Below are positions 48,612-59,829 of a stretch of 64,000 nt of DNA, piece after piece. The notes beneath the pieces were generated by a model. That model made no database searches and was not told the origin of the DNA. It was given only the letters and a program-made list of their open reading frames with translations. The DNA is from Romanomermis culicivorax (lineage: Eukaryota > Nematoda > Enoplea > Mermithida > Mermithidae). The stretch is taken from the NCBI GenBank assembly GCA_963922205.1, contig CAWUHX010000122.1, positions 434,001 through 498,000 of the forward strand, given 5' to 3'. Both the position numbers and the translations under genes were made by a program. Positions within the stretch are counted from its first letter, which is position 1. The number at the start of each line of letters is the position of its first letter.

Positions 48612-49503
48612 TGTAACGACCAGATTTGTGTGAGGTACTTTACTTGGACCAATCGGTCGATACGGCGGGGCAAATACGGGGCAGGGCACGGGCGAACGAT
48701 TACAATAAACAACGGGTAATTCGACGGTCGCTTGAACGTCGACAAATAAAACGGGCTTCGAATAAAAACGGACGGGGGCCTCGGTTTAAATGCTTTCGAA
48801 TAGTCGGCCGCTTGCAAATGTATAAAAAGACGGGGGCGAGCGCGGAGTCAAAATAAAAACGATACAAGAATACGAATGAATGAATCACGCTTTTCTTCTT
48901 CTTTTATACGGCGATTCTGGCCACTCCCTGGACGCTGCGGGAGGTCGAGCTTCTGTCCATCTTCTTCCGCCAATCGTCGTTTCCGGCTACGCTTTTTATG
49001 CTTTCTTAGTTACGCCTCTCTAACGCTTTTCTGGTACCGTATGCTTTCTGTGCTTCACTTGCTTTCTACGGTGGGCTTGGCCACACCTCTGTGCTTCTGT
49101 GCATGCTTCCTGTATCGGTTTCTCTGTATACACACGTTTTGTGGGGCCGCCGCTGCTGTTACACTTGAGACTACTGTACGGCGGGGCTTCTATGTATTTT
49201 ACTGTGTGCAGGTGTTGTTTACGATTTTTACGGGGGATTACGGTAGCTGTGGAATGTGTAGTTTAGTGTAGGTTCTAGGGGAACAGCTGCCGTTTGTGCA
49301 AATTAATTAGGGCATCTTAATTGGGCTACCGGGGTGTGAACGGATCAAAATAAAGTACTTCACGTGATTTTGTAGGGATGTTTGGGTGTGAATCCCAGAC
49401 ATCCTTGAGACGATAAAATGTGAAAATAAAATAATATCTAATAAATGTCTGTTATGTACAGTATGCTACATGTTTACAGTACTGCTTTAGCAGGTACGTT
49501 ACA
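48612..49503 (-). repeat. 5' LTR of copy B
   Basis: The 892-bp LTR drives the polyprotein in minus-strand sense. Its TATA box is the complement of CTTTTATA at 48901-48908. It differs from the 3' LTR near 48731-48735 (two substitutions), at 49155, and near 49190 (one substitution and one missing base). Confidence 0.95.
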
Positions 49504-50113
49504 ACATATTATGGATAAATGTTAGATCCTGTTATTCATTTTTTGGCGAATTTGATGAAAACTAACTTTTTTCGTGGTCATTTTCCCAAAATCTTTTTGC
49601 AATCTTTATAAAACTATTAACTTTTATAGTTTTATATGATTAAAACATTTTGAGTGTAAGACAATGCTAGAAATTCATGCCGGTTGGTTGAAGGATCCAA
49701 ATTCTTAGTCGCTTGCATAGTTTTTGAATTTAAGTTTGCCCAACTGAAATTTCATTAAATTTGCTTGAAAATTAAATCTTCTGTCTGGGAAATAGAAGCT
49801 GAAAAGATTCATTTCCCAGCGCTCTAGAATATCGAAATTCAGAGAAATTTTTCGGCGCCACGCGCCAAACAAGTTACTCTAATCTAGTCATAAACTAACC
49901 TTTTCATTTTCTCCCCAAAACTGAGAAAATTGGGTTTTAGAACCCTATAACTTACGCGAATCGAATGAAATACAAGAAAACTAGCTTTCCGATGAAATTA
50001 AGCAAATTTATTGATTTTAGAATGAGCAACCAAAACTTTATCTGTGCAACCAAAATTTTTCCCCATGTTGCATATTGCAACCTGGCCTGTGCCAAATAAA
50101 CCCTGCCTCAAAT

Positions 50114-50809
50114 GCGAGTGAATTTTATTCCAACAGTACACTTTTAAATTATCGTAAAAAACTTTGACATTGTCAATGAATGATGAATGCATAGAAACTC
50201 TCAAGGTAATATACTAACCAAAAATACACTGCATGAGCACCTGTTTTTAGCTCCACTGTTATATAGTTTTTGGTAAATAAAATCTGGAAACACTGAAAAA
50301 TTTTGAATTTTCCACCAAATGGGAGAAAATTTTCTCGTGAATTTCAAGACAAAAGTACATTTTAGAAGGTCAAAACCTCAAAATTTCCCAGCATTTGGCA
50401 CTGATCATGATTATTTTGATCTTTGTTTGTGTAAAGGGTTAATATGGGGTTGTTTATGGGTTTTGACTTGAGGCTTAGGAATGTGAGGGTAACTTGTGCA
50501 AATCGGCACTGTATTTCAGATCATCTCCAAATGTGTTATGCAACCTATTCTCTTTCACTTCTGGCTGGAAGAAAATTGACGCCAAGGGGAAGGACATCAA
50601 TAAGAAGAGGAAAATACAAAAAGGGAAACAATGAGGGAAAACTGAAGAGGCAAATGCAAAGGAAACGACGATTACAAGTTAAATGAATGATGGTTATTGC
50701 TGATGTCGATGGAGGATCAGCAGATAAGCGTAATAGTATGTAGTGTAGCTCAGTAGTCAATATCAACCATATACTATATTTGAGAATATGTAAAATTGTA
50801 AGAAATATT
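50114..50809. other. spacer between the hAT-like element and element C
   Basis: Unassigned. It contains a short basic frame at 50569-50686 (LTPRGRTSIRRGKYKKG-type residues, ending TGA) preceded by a TTTCAG-like site at about 50519. This could be a host exon, but no partner exon or family is recognisable. Confidence 0.4.
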
Positions 50810-51474
50810 GAAACTAAGCTACAGTAACTAACCTGTTTCTCCATTGATATCATCCTCCAACTTTCGTTTTTCTTCGCCACCTTTGCTTCTTCAAAGGAAA
50901 TGCCATCTAAATGAATAAAAAACATTAGAAACTTAGAATTAAATAAAATTTATGATAGTAACTCACTGAAAGGTCAGCTCAAACACTGATTTGCATCATT
51001 CAAGTTTTTATGTTGCAAATTCACCATATATAATGCATGTAAAACTTAATTTTGGTGTCTGTGTATTGTTTTGTCATCTTTGTTTTTGGGTCGTCTCACT
51101 TGTCCGCCTTCGTATTTGTCAACTGTAAATAGAAACCTGCCGATTTATTGTATCTTTAGTGGTTACCGCGTTTACTTGAGTCACCAGAACAAACAAGAAA
51201 CTCACCTGTTGGACACATTGTAGGACTTGAGATCAACCTGAGATTTTACATTTTTAGCTGAGAAACTTACTGAACATCTCAATTTTCCACTAGCTTGCTG
51301 ATGTTGTCTGTTTCCATTGCCATCATTCCTTGCCACCAACACCTGAAATATAAACACGAACGAAGCACAAAATGTTAATAAGTAGTGTAATCTAGCTTTT
51401 ACAGTAACCCAGTGTAATTTTAAAGTGTGTACATACCCATCCAGTTCAGTTTTTGCCCCCGAGGTCCCACAAAA
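50810..51474. repeat. left direct repeat bounding element C
   Basis: 665 bp similar along its length to 61029-61770 in the same orientation, with the right copy about 75 bp longer because of one internal block. The pair brackets a gag-env-pol remnant as LTRs would. However, I see no TG...CA ends, primer-binding site or target duplication. Unexpectedly, the conserved parts coincide with exon-like segments and splice-like signals on the opposite strand. Confidence 0.75.
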
Positions 51475-51839
51475 TTGTCGAGGCATGTGCAGGACTCAGA
51501 ATTTTGTCAATCTTCCGATCATCAGAAAAAGAAACAGCCTACCAGATTGAATTTGAAGCCAAGAAGATCAAACTTTGATACTCAGAAACTTACTATCTTC
51601 AGTAGAGTTTGTTAAATACAAATTTTACTGACCACAAAACTTCGCCTTTTGTCTATTTTCGTACAACAGCCCATTGATCACTTTTTGACACCATTGAGGC
51701 AATCTTTGCTGATGCCACTCAGAATTTTCGTGAACCTAGAAGAACAAGGAGTTAATCTAACATTGCTCCACCATCAGAAACAGAAACTAGAACATCTAGT
51801 GAGGAAGAAGAAGTAGTAGACGCCATTTTTGATCCAGAA
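51475..51839. other. leader region of element C
   Basis: About 365 bp between the left repeat and the gag-like frame. No convincing primer-binding sequence is seen at its start. Confidence 0.45.
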
Positions 51840-52640
51840 ATGGCCCAGGCAAATTTGGCTAATTTGCAGGAAGTACAGGAACTTTTACGTCAGACAGTAA
51901 CATGAGTAGGTGAAATGTATGATACTAGACCCATTATTTAGCACGCAGGAGATTTGATTCCATTTTCAGGAGACCCGAGTGACATAAATTAGACTGATTA
52001 GGAGAAACGTTTTTCCAGAATTGCTATTTTAGCAGGAGCGGCAACTTTAGCTAGAAAAACTGCATTGTTGTCAACTTATTTGTGAGGACCCGCATTGATT
52101 TACTTGTCAGAAGTAGAAGGTGGAAACCCTGCTTTACAAACTTGGAATGAGTGGTCACATGCTTTTCTAACCTGTTTTCCAGACAACCATCAGATTGATG
52201 TGAAATTGAACAATTAGTAGCCCATAGTCAATTACCAGGAGAGACAGTTTCAGTGTTTGCTGCAGGCCTCAGGAGATTAGGCAAGAGAGCATTTCCACAT
52301 TGGAACGGTCAAGGAGAAAGTGACATCATGATTAAAAACCATGTTATCAACCGATTGCAACCAAATATTAGAAGATGGGTTCAGAACGCAGAGCCAGGAA
52401 GTTTTGAAGATGCTGTGTCAGAAGCTGAGAAACAGGAATTATGAGAGTTACAGTATAATGGAGTCTCAAGTCAACCAGTGCAAGTTTTTTCTAATACCAT
52501 AAATGAGTTAAGTCACATTGTCCAAAGATTAGGAGCAGTAAGCATGGCTAATCAAGTGCCAATCAGTAGTGGTTCGGGTTTGAATTGTCAAGGTAATTTC
52601 AGAGGAGGATTTCAAGGAAACTTCCATCTCCACCCATAGG
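51840..52640 (+). pseudogene. element C gag remnant
   Basis: Gag-like frame from ATG 51840 with in-frame stops at 51903, 51939, 51990, 51999 and 52083, a frameshift near 52200, and further stops at 52442 and 52637. The arrangement (W-x-E-W near 52148, a capsid-like helical stretch, then a Gln/Gly-rich region) matches copy B's gag. All four CCHC zinc knuckles of the relative are missing, so nucleic-acid packaging would be lost even without the stops. Confidence 0.75.
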
Positions 52641-55002
52641 AAATGTCCCCCTTTTAGTGAGATTATTGAAACTAGTAGCTACTTATATGATTTTGAAGAT
52701 TGGGACCCACCTTCTGGTTCAATTTCTGCTATGGGTGATAGATTTTCGGCCATACAATGTGCTTCCCCAGGAGAAAACAAAAAAGAAGAAAGTGGAAAAG
52801 AAGAGATAAAAGGAGAAAAGTATAATTTACAGTGGGGAAACTCTTTTTCGGCACCAGTCGCTAGCCAATATTGGCAAATAACTCAACCTAATTGGTGAGA
52901 AGGCTTTGGAAGCATAACAAATGAGACCATCAAAACACCCTGAAATAGACTGGCGTCTGACCCACCAACCAGTAGTGGAATGGGCAGGCAATCGTATGTG
53001 TTACATGATACTGAAGGTCACAGCGAGAGACGAGACACCCCATACAATTTTGGACACTTATTAGCTCATGTTCCACCTATGTTACTATATAGAGAAAGAA
53101 ACCATAATTTTGATCATATCTTAGAATCTGAGAATGAAACTAATGATGATCAGTTTGAATCTTATAGAGCACCACCCAATACACCTAGTCCCATTATGCA
53201 AATCAGAAGGAGTAGGAGAAACAGAAACAGAAACAGATATAGATGGAGGAATGAAAGAATCTCCAGATTTGGAAAATCAACTGATTGGAGACTTTTTATA
53301 AGATTTATGAAACCATTTTTAGCCAATTTCAGATTGCCCACAGCCAGTAATTTCTTCATTTTAATCATTTTGATTTTTCTTTCATTTTTGATTGGTATAC
53401 CCAAACATGTACCTTGTCGCCCTCTGCCTTTGTTTGGCATAGAAACGAAGGAACTGGAATTGAGTGTCTGGTCAGCTAATGGCCATATGAGCAGAATTCA
53501 AGCAGTACAATGTTTGTTGAGAAACAGAACCATTTGTACAAACACCGGATTTTTCGTATCACGAGGAATTGTTCTCAACCTGACAGAACAAGAAACAGTA
53601 ACACCTAGAACCTGTTGACAAGCCTGGGATGATAAGGAGTATAAAGGTCAACCATTGAGAGAACTTCAGCATAGATTTTGGGTCACCAATAATACCCTCA
53701 ACTTGTGATACAGATGCTGTTGCCAACATTTTTGTCAATCGATAGTTAATTTTTTTTGGTTGAGGTAGGCACTATTGCTACAGTAGATAAGAAAATGTCG
53801 GCCCAATGCTGGACAATGTGTGAATTCAGGAGGAACTATAATTTGGAACTCAACTATTTTAATCCAACAATGTTTGATTGAGAAGATCGGAGAATATATT
53901 GGTCACCTAATCAGAAATCATATAATTATTGAGGCGATTCAAGGAGCTTTTACTTTATCTAGACCTACAAATATATGCCACTTGACCTTTGCCTAGGAAA
54001 CTAAACAAGGTCTGATTTTACAGTTTACAGGAAACCTTAGTGAACTTCAAGATTATATTTCAATAGTCACCCCAGAGAGAGAAGCTGAACTTTCTGATAG
54101 AGACCCTCAAAATGCAGTATTTGTATGATAAGATCATGGAACAAGAATCAAAGCTATTTTGAGCAGTCTAGCTTGAACTTTGTCATTCTGCAGAGAGACA
54201 CCTATAGATGATTTGGCAGTTACTCAAGTTAGATCCAACTCTATTCGCTCTTGCTTTACTCGTGAGAAATGATATAGTTGCTACTTTTGCTGTCCAAGCT
54301 CTCATGATATAGGAATGTGTTAAAATCATACCCGATCAATTTTTTTGGGATTACCAAATCAACAATACATGTTTTGCTTATTTAACAATTTTAGCGAGAA
54401 ACCTCACCTACTTTGTTGTACCTGGCTCACACGATCTTTTAGATCAAGCACCCATTGTAGACTGTAACCACCATAGTATAAGATTGTATAAGGACCCTCA
54501 AGAAGATTGGAAAACTAGTTCAGGACCGGTACATGTAACCAGTGTTCCATTCGACGTCTCATGGACAGGAAGCTATAAGTTACAAACGTTTAATTCACCA
54601 TCAGATTTCCATGATCCATAGACAGGAATTCTTCACACTTTTGGGCTCATGAGAAGTTACTTTTCGAGACTGAGCATTTTTGAAGAAACATTAGATAGAC
54701 TAGTTAAGTATACTGCTAATTTAGTACTTGATCCATCAGTAGTTTATCAAACTTTTGCTGGTACTGGAAAGGCCATTGCGGAAGTTACAGAAGGAGCGAC
54801 CAATTCACTTGAACACATTGCCACCACTGGAACCAATAATCTGATTAATCTCACCAATTACTTAGTATCAGGACCACTACAGTTGATACTCAATATATTG
54901 ATAGTTCTTTTGATCTTAGCTGGTGTTGCTACAGTAACCTGGCTTATTTTACAAAGATACCTGCAAAAAAATACTTGTGTATGTCCGACTTATTTTACTT
55001 GA
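52641..55002 (+). pseudogene. element C envelope-like remnant
   Basis: Follows the gag remnant and precedes protease, as in copy B. It has an Asp/Pro-rich linker, an Arg/Asn-rich stretch (53206-53260), a hydrophobic signal-like segment (about 53347-53400), an ectodomain with the shared motif ICTNTGFF (near 53533) and a CCC...C cluster (near 53712), and a C-terminal membrane segment (about 54880-54960). It is broken by stops at 52896, 52941, 53616, 53706, 53994, 54160, 54169, 54205, 54310 and 54619 and by several frameshifts. Sequence similarity to copy B is low outside the Cys motifs and the region at 54125-54310, so the two elements are old relatives. Confidence 0.78.
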
Positions 55003-55136
55003 AGAAAATGGTTCCCAAAACAAATGAAACAACCTACTGTAAAGTTCTCAACCTTAACACAACATGTAGGAACCCAAGGAGCAACTGATCAGATCAATCA
55101 TGTGAAAGAAACCAACCTGAAACAGAAATTCAGAAT

Positions 55137-57480
55137 GTGTCACAAGCGATAGGAATAGACTATGAGGACATTGAACTTGATTCCTTAGGTAAAGTTATAG
55201 TTCAGGCACATGAACTAATAGTCACCCCAATGAAGCCCAAGATGAGGAATAATTTACCAACTGTCGCTAACCACAGTGGTTTGTGTCAGGATCCATGCCC
55301 AACTATGGAGGTTTGGATTAATGAAGACTTTGAAGTCCCAGTTACAACCCTCATTGACAGTGGATCAGACATCTCACTGATGGGTTTAGATTTAGCTACT
55401 TAGAGAGGATACAATCTGTTACCAGCTGTGATACCAGGATTTAGAGTATTTAATAACGTCACTACTGAGGTTGTAGCATCATGTTGGATCAAAGTGTCAC
55501 TTAATATCGCGAATTCTGTAGTAGCCCCAGCAGAATTTTAAGTGTTCACGTAGTTAAAGATTCAACCTATGATTTATTGCTTGGAACTGCTTATTTACAT
55601 CGATTTGCTAAAACTGATTTACAGTGGAAGAAAGCTAAGATTGGTTTTGGAAACATATCAGTACCCATGAAAAACACCAAGATTAATCTACCAGAGACCT
55701 CACATGGAATCGCTGTTCTAGACAAGACCATAACTTTTGCACCCACATCCATTAGTTTTGTTACAGCTAGATTAGAAGCCCCATATGTCAAATTTGACTC
55801 ATTAATTTTCGAACCAATCCCATGATTTTTAAATCGATTTGTCGCTTCATGTTTAGTGCCACTAGATGACGGAATCATACCAGTTAGTGTACTGAATGTC
55901 ACCAATACGCCCATTATTCTGTATAGAAACACAAAAGTAGGGAAAGTTTGAGTATATAGGCATACCATGGTCATGCAATGAAACCTTTGAAACATCCCAA
56001 TGTCAGGTCATTATTTTGACTATAAGTCAGCTAGGTAATCATGAAACAAGAAACAATGGTATGATATCAGAAAAAGTTCTTTAAGTGATCAATGAGGAAA
56101 TCAAACAGGTGAAACTAAGCCCTAAGCAAGGTCATCAATTTGGACAGTTACGCGCCCAATTCTCTTCACTTTTTGCCAGAGATGAAACAGATTTAGGAAA
56201 AACTAACTTAGCAGAACATAGGATTGATAATGCAGACAACCGACCAATTAGGCAGATACCCTATTGAGTACCCTACAAGCAACAAGAAGCCATTGATGAG
56301 GAAATCAATAATATGCTAGGAGTAATCAACCCCTCACAAAGTCTGTGGGCCAGCCCAGTGGTTCTCGTGCCCAAGAAGACAGGAGGATTTTGCTTTTGTC
56401 TAGGTTACCGGAAACTTAACAATGTCACCAAGAAAGACAGTTACCCATTACCTAGAATAGATGATATTTTTGATGCTGTACATGGAGCCACCCTATTCTC
56501 AACACTTGATCAAGCATGGGGATACTGGCAGATACACGTTGCTGAAAAAGACAGAGAAAAGACAGCTTTTATAACTTACAATGTACCATTTGAATTTTCA
56601 GTAGTGCTATTTGGATTATGAAATGCACCCACAACTTTTCAGAGACTTATGGATTTAGTTTTGAGTGGATTACAGTGGTCAACCTGTTTAGTTTACTTAG
56701 ATGATGTATTAATTTTTGGAAGAACTTTTGAGGAACACCTTTAATGATTGGGAGAAGTTACAAAATGCAGGATTGAAACTTAGACTCGAGAAATATCACT
56801 TCTTGCAGTCAGAAATTTCGTACCTTGGTCAAAAAATCTGAGCAACTGGAATTCGACCAGATGAAGAAAAGATAAAGGCAGTGAAACAATTTCCGACACC
56901 AAACAATGTTGACCAGTTACATAGCTTTTTAGGTTTAGTAAGCTACTATCCCCGATTTATTAGAAACTTTGCCAGAAAAGCTTACCCTCTTCATCAACTT
57001 TTGAAATTTAATCAGAAATATGACAGGACATCAGCATGTCAAGAAAGTTTTGAAACCTTGAGGAAGGCCCTTGTTACATCACCCTTGCTTATTCACCCGG
57101 ACTTTCACAATGCATTCATACTATACACTGATGCATCTATAGAAGGTATTGGTGCAATGCTTTCACAACAGACCAAAAATTGAGAGCAACCTATCACTTT
57201 TGTTAGCCGAAGCTTGAGCGAAGCAGAAAAAAACTATTCCGTTACCAAACAAAAAGCTTTAGCTGTCGTCTGGGCAGTGAAACATTTCCCACAGTATCTT
57301 TATCAATAGAGAGTTACTATTTACACAGATCACTCAGCCCTGAGTAGTGTCTTTTCGAAATCAAATCCCTCTGGATGAATTGCAAGATGGGGATCAGCCC
57401 TTCAAGAATTTCAGGAACTCAACATTAAGCATAGACCTGGATGAGTGAATAAGAATGCTGATGCACTTTCAAGAAACCCC
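55137..57480 (+). pseudogene. element C protease, reverse transcriptase and RNase H remnant
   Basis: Protease motif DSGSDISLM near 55356. RT begins near 56150 and keeps VLVPKK, TKKDSYPLPRIDDIF and the catalytic YLDD (near 56695). RNase H keeps YTDASIEGIGA and TDHSALSSV. The frame is interrupted by stops at about 55401, 55823, 56265, 56619, 56842, 57181, 57308, 57376 and 57442 and by frameshifts near 55540, 55900 and 56740. The RT catalytic residues survive, but no long product is possible. Confidence 0.85.
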
Positions 57481-58835
57481 ATTTGTGCTGCAGTTACCAA
57501 TGTAAATGAGACTCAAGAGATGCTAACAAAGATTCGAGAAGCACAACAGAAAGATGAATTTTGTAGAAAGTATCTTGAGTGCATACTATTTAAGCGGTTA
57601 CCAGTTGAGTTTAGAGAAATCCAACATGTGCAACTCACGAGTGATGACTATGTGATCAGTGAAAATATTCTGTACTGTATACCTAAGGCACCAGAAACTG
57701 AACCCAAGTTAGTCATACCCAGAAGCATGATAGAAGAAATTTCAGAAGCTTGTTATGATGATGTTTTTTCTGGTCACTTAGGATTTGTTACAACCTTAGC
57801 CAGAATGAGAACTTATTATTTCTGGCCAGGAATGTATAAAGAAACCCAGTTACATTGTGAAAAAAGTATCAGTTGCACAATGAAGAAAACCACAGGAAAG
57901 AGAACAAAAGCACCTTTGGTACCCTTCCTGCAACAGGACCTTTTGATAGAATGGGTGTTAACATACTGGGACCCTTACCAATGACAGAAAATGGAAACAA
58001 ATATGCCATTGTTTTCACAGAATACCTAACTAAGTATGCAACCACCGTAGCCATACCAGATGGAACAGCAGAAATTACAGCAAAAGTCTTTTTTACAGAA
58101 ATCATTTTGCGCTTTAGTGCCCCCTTGTTCTTTTGTCAGACAACGGAGCAAATTTTTTGTCAGCATTAGTGCTCAAAATTTGTGAATTCTGTGGCATCCG
58201 AGAAGTCAAGACAACCCCTTATCACCTACAGACAGATGGCCTTACAGAAAGATTCAATAAGACACTAGCTACCATGATTTCCATTATGACAGATGGCCTT
58301 ACAGAAAGATTCAATAAGACACTAGCTACCATGATTTCCAAATAACAAGCATACAGATTCGGATATATACCTACTGTATGCCTGCTTTGCATACAATAGC
58401 ACACCACAAAAATCAACTAAGTACTCACCTTTTCTCCTTTTGTTCAGGTGCTATCCAAATTTGCCGATTGAGGCTGCTTTGACTTTTCAACCGAGTCGCT
58501 ATCGAATTGGTTTCGACAAATATGGCTACCATTTCCAACAATTCTTGGCCAAGCCCTGGGAATCTGCAAGAAAAAACATTGAGAAAGCTCAAGAAACCCA
58601 AAAGTTACAGTATGATAAGAAACAACACGAACTACATGTGCAGAAAGGAGATGAAGTTTTTAAATATAATCCCACTGTGAAACTATGCCACTCACCAAAA
58701 TTCACCTTCACGTGGCAAGGCCCGTACAAAGTTTTAGATGTGAAACCACTGATAGTGCAGATAAATCTACCCAACGCACGAGAAACACAAGCTGAATGGG
58801 TACATGTGAATCTGCTTAAGAAAAAAGTGTCCTAG
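57481..58835 (+). pseudogene. element C integrase remnant
   Basis: Integrase-like region with GHLGF and YYFWPGMYK in the zinc-binding head, but the first His of HHCC appears lost. A frameshift at about 57900 leads to the catalytic core. The first Asp of D-D-E is Asn (GVNILGP, near 57957), while SDNGANF and the Glu in GLTERFN remain. A perfect 57-bp tandem duplication (58231-58344) with another frameshift follows, then an intact C-terminal GPY/F-type module (QGPYKV) to TAG at 58833-58835. Catalytically dead. Confidence 0.85.
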
Positions 58836-59469
58836 CTGAGAAACATTCCAATAAAGTAACAGAAACAGAAAAACCCCTAAGGAATGCAACAGACCCCACA
58901 TTGAAACAAAATATGCAAAAAGAGGCTCACATCTTTTTGATCCATACATCAGTGCCACTCTGCCACAGCAGAAGCAGCAGAACGAGCACCAGCTCTTTGT
59001 GAAACCACGTAGGAAAAAATGCTTGTACATGTTTTGAATGAAAATTTTGCCTGCGTAACTTTTCATCTTCATATGTCCCTGTCCATTAGTCATTTTTCAT
59101 ATGAAAAATAAGTAACTTTTTGCAATAAAAATAAAGTAACTTTTTGCAGAAGCATGGCCTGTATTTTTCTCATTTTTATTACCTTTACCTATTGCGAGTA
59201 GCTTCGTTTTTCACTGAACTATTTTTGCTGTGTTATCCACCAAATTATTTTTCTGTTGAGCTAAATATTTTATTTGTATTTATTTATCACCAAAAATACC
59301 TTTTGAAACTTGATGAGAACTCTTTATTAATTATCGCCATTGTATACTGAAGACTTTTTTCTGTTTGTATTTTTGTTTACAGAAATTGTTTACTTATTCG
59401 ACAGTTTTATTTTTATTTTTTTGGATTATTATGTATCGATTATGACACCAATGCAACCGCTGAAGAAGA
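58836..59469. other. post-integrase spacer of element C
   Basis: AT-rich sequence with two near-repeats of AAGTAACTTTTTGCA (about 59110-59150). No gene recognised. Confidence 0.45.
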
Positions 59470-59649
59470 ATGGAAAAAGCGGGACAGTCGACTGCTGCCG
59501 TCCGAAGTAGCAGCAGTAGCAGCCTGGAGGATGCCAACAGCAACCATTCATCGGACAATGAAGGTTTACAAATGAATGTTGCTGTGTTACCGGAAGTAGG
59601 CATATCTTTATTAGAAATGAGAAGCAACATTTTATTGCAACTGAGCTAG
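59470..59649 (+). CDS. short Ser-rich ORF (59 codons), unrecognised
   Basis: ATG to TAG encoding a Ser/Asn-rich peptide beginning MEKAGQSTAAV with six consecutive serines, then LEDANSNHSSDNEG and a hydrophobic end. Its composition is more protein-like than its AT-rich surroundings, and it lies between the integrase and the damaged frame at 59830-61004. It may be the first part of an accessory gene of element C, or chance. No family recognised. Confidence 0.35.
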   Translation: MEKAGQSTAAVRSSSSSSLEDANSNHSSDNEGLQMNVAVLPEVGISLLEMRSNILLQLS

Positions 59650-59829
59650 GCCCTACCCCTTCGAAAGGAAGATACACACACTGTACAACACTAGATCAGT
59701 GTAACATTTTGTGTAACATGCTACTAAGAGATACTAATCGACCTGTTTTGGTCGCTATAAGCACAACCTGCTTAAGAAATGAGAGGCATTTGATCTGTGT
59801 ACAGAATAAAAGCAGGAACTCAGCATACT

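Larger units (their letters stand above)
40222..49503 (-). mobile_element. complete Ty3/gypsy element copy B with internal env (9282 bp)
   Basis: Two LTRs of 893 bp (40222-41114) and 892 bp (48612-49503) flank one uninterrupted polyprotein gene. The element is bounded by the 4-bp direct repeat ACAT (40218-40221 and 49504-49507). A polypurine tract abuts the 3' LTR and a TGG-starting primer-binding-like sequence follows the 5' LTR. By eye the LTRs differ at about four substitutions and one indel, so insertion is recent. Every part needed for autonomous retrotransposition is present. Confidence 0.97.
39939..50105. mobile_element. hAT-like non-autonomous transposon, split by retroelement B
   Basis: The left end is CAGGGTTTTTTTGCACA and the right end, inverted, is CAGGGTTTATTTGGCACA. 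Both begin with the CAGGG typical of hAT elements. They are flanked by 8-bp direct repeats CCTCAAAC (39931-39938) and CCTCAAAT (50106-50113). Subterminal GCAACCAAA-type repeats occur near both ends. Removing retroelement B and one copy of its 4-bp duplication leaves about 880 bp without a transposase. The hAT-like element is therefore older than B. Confidence 0.8.

Noticed and set aside
51840..58835. Alternative genetic code (TGA/TAG as sense) to explain element C
   Set aside because: Copy B is intact and ends at TGA, the ATPase and four-repeat genes use TGG for Trp and have no internal TGA/TAG, and C also has frameshifts and a lost catalytic Asp. Decay is the simpler explanation.
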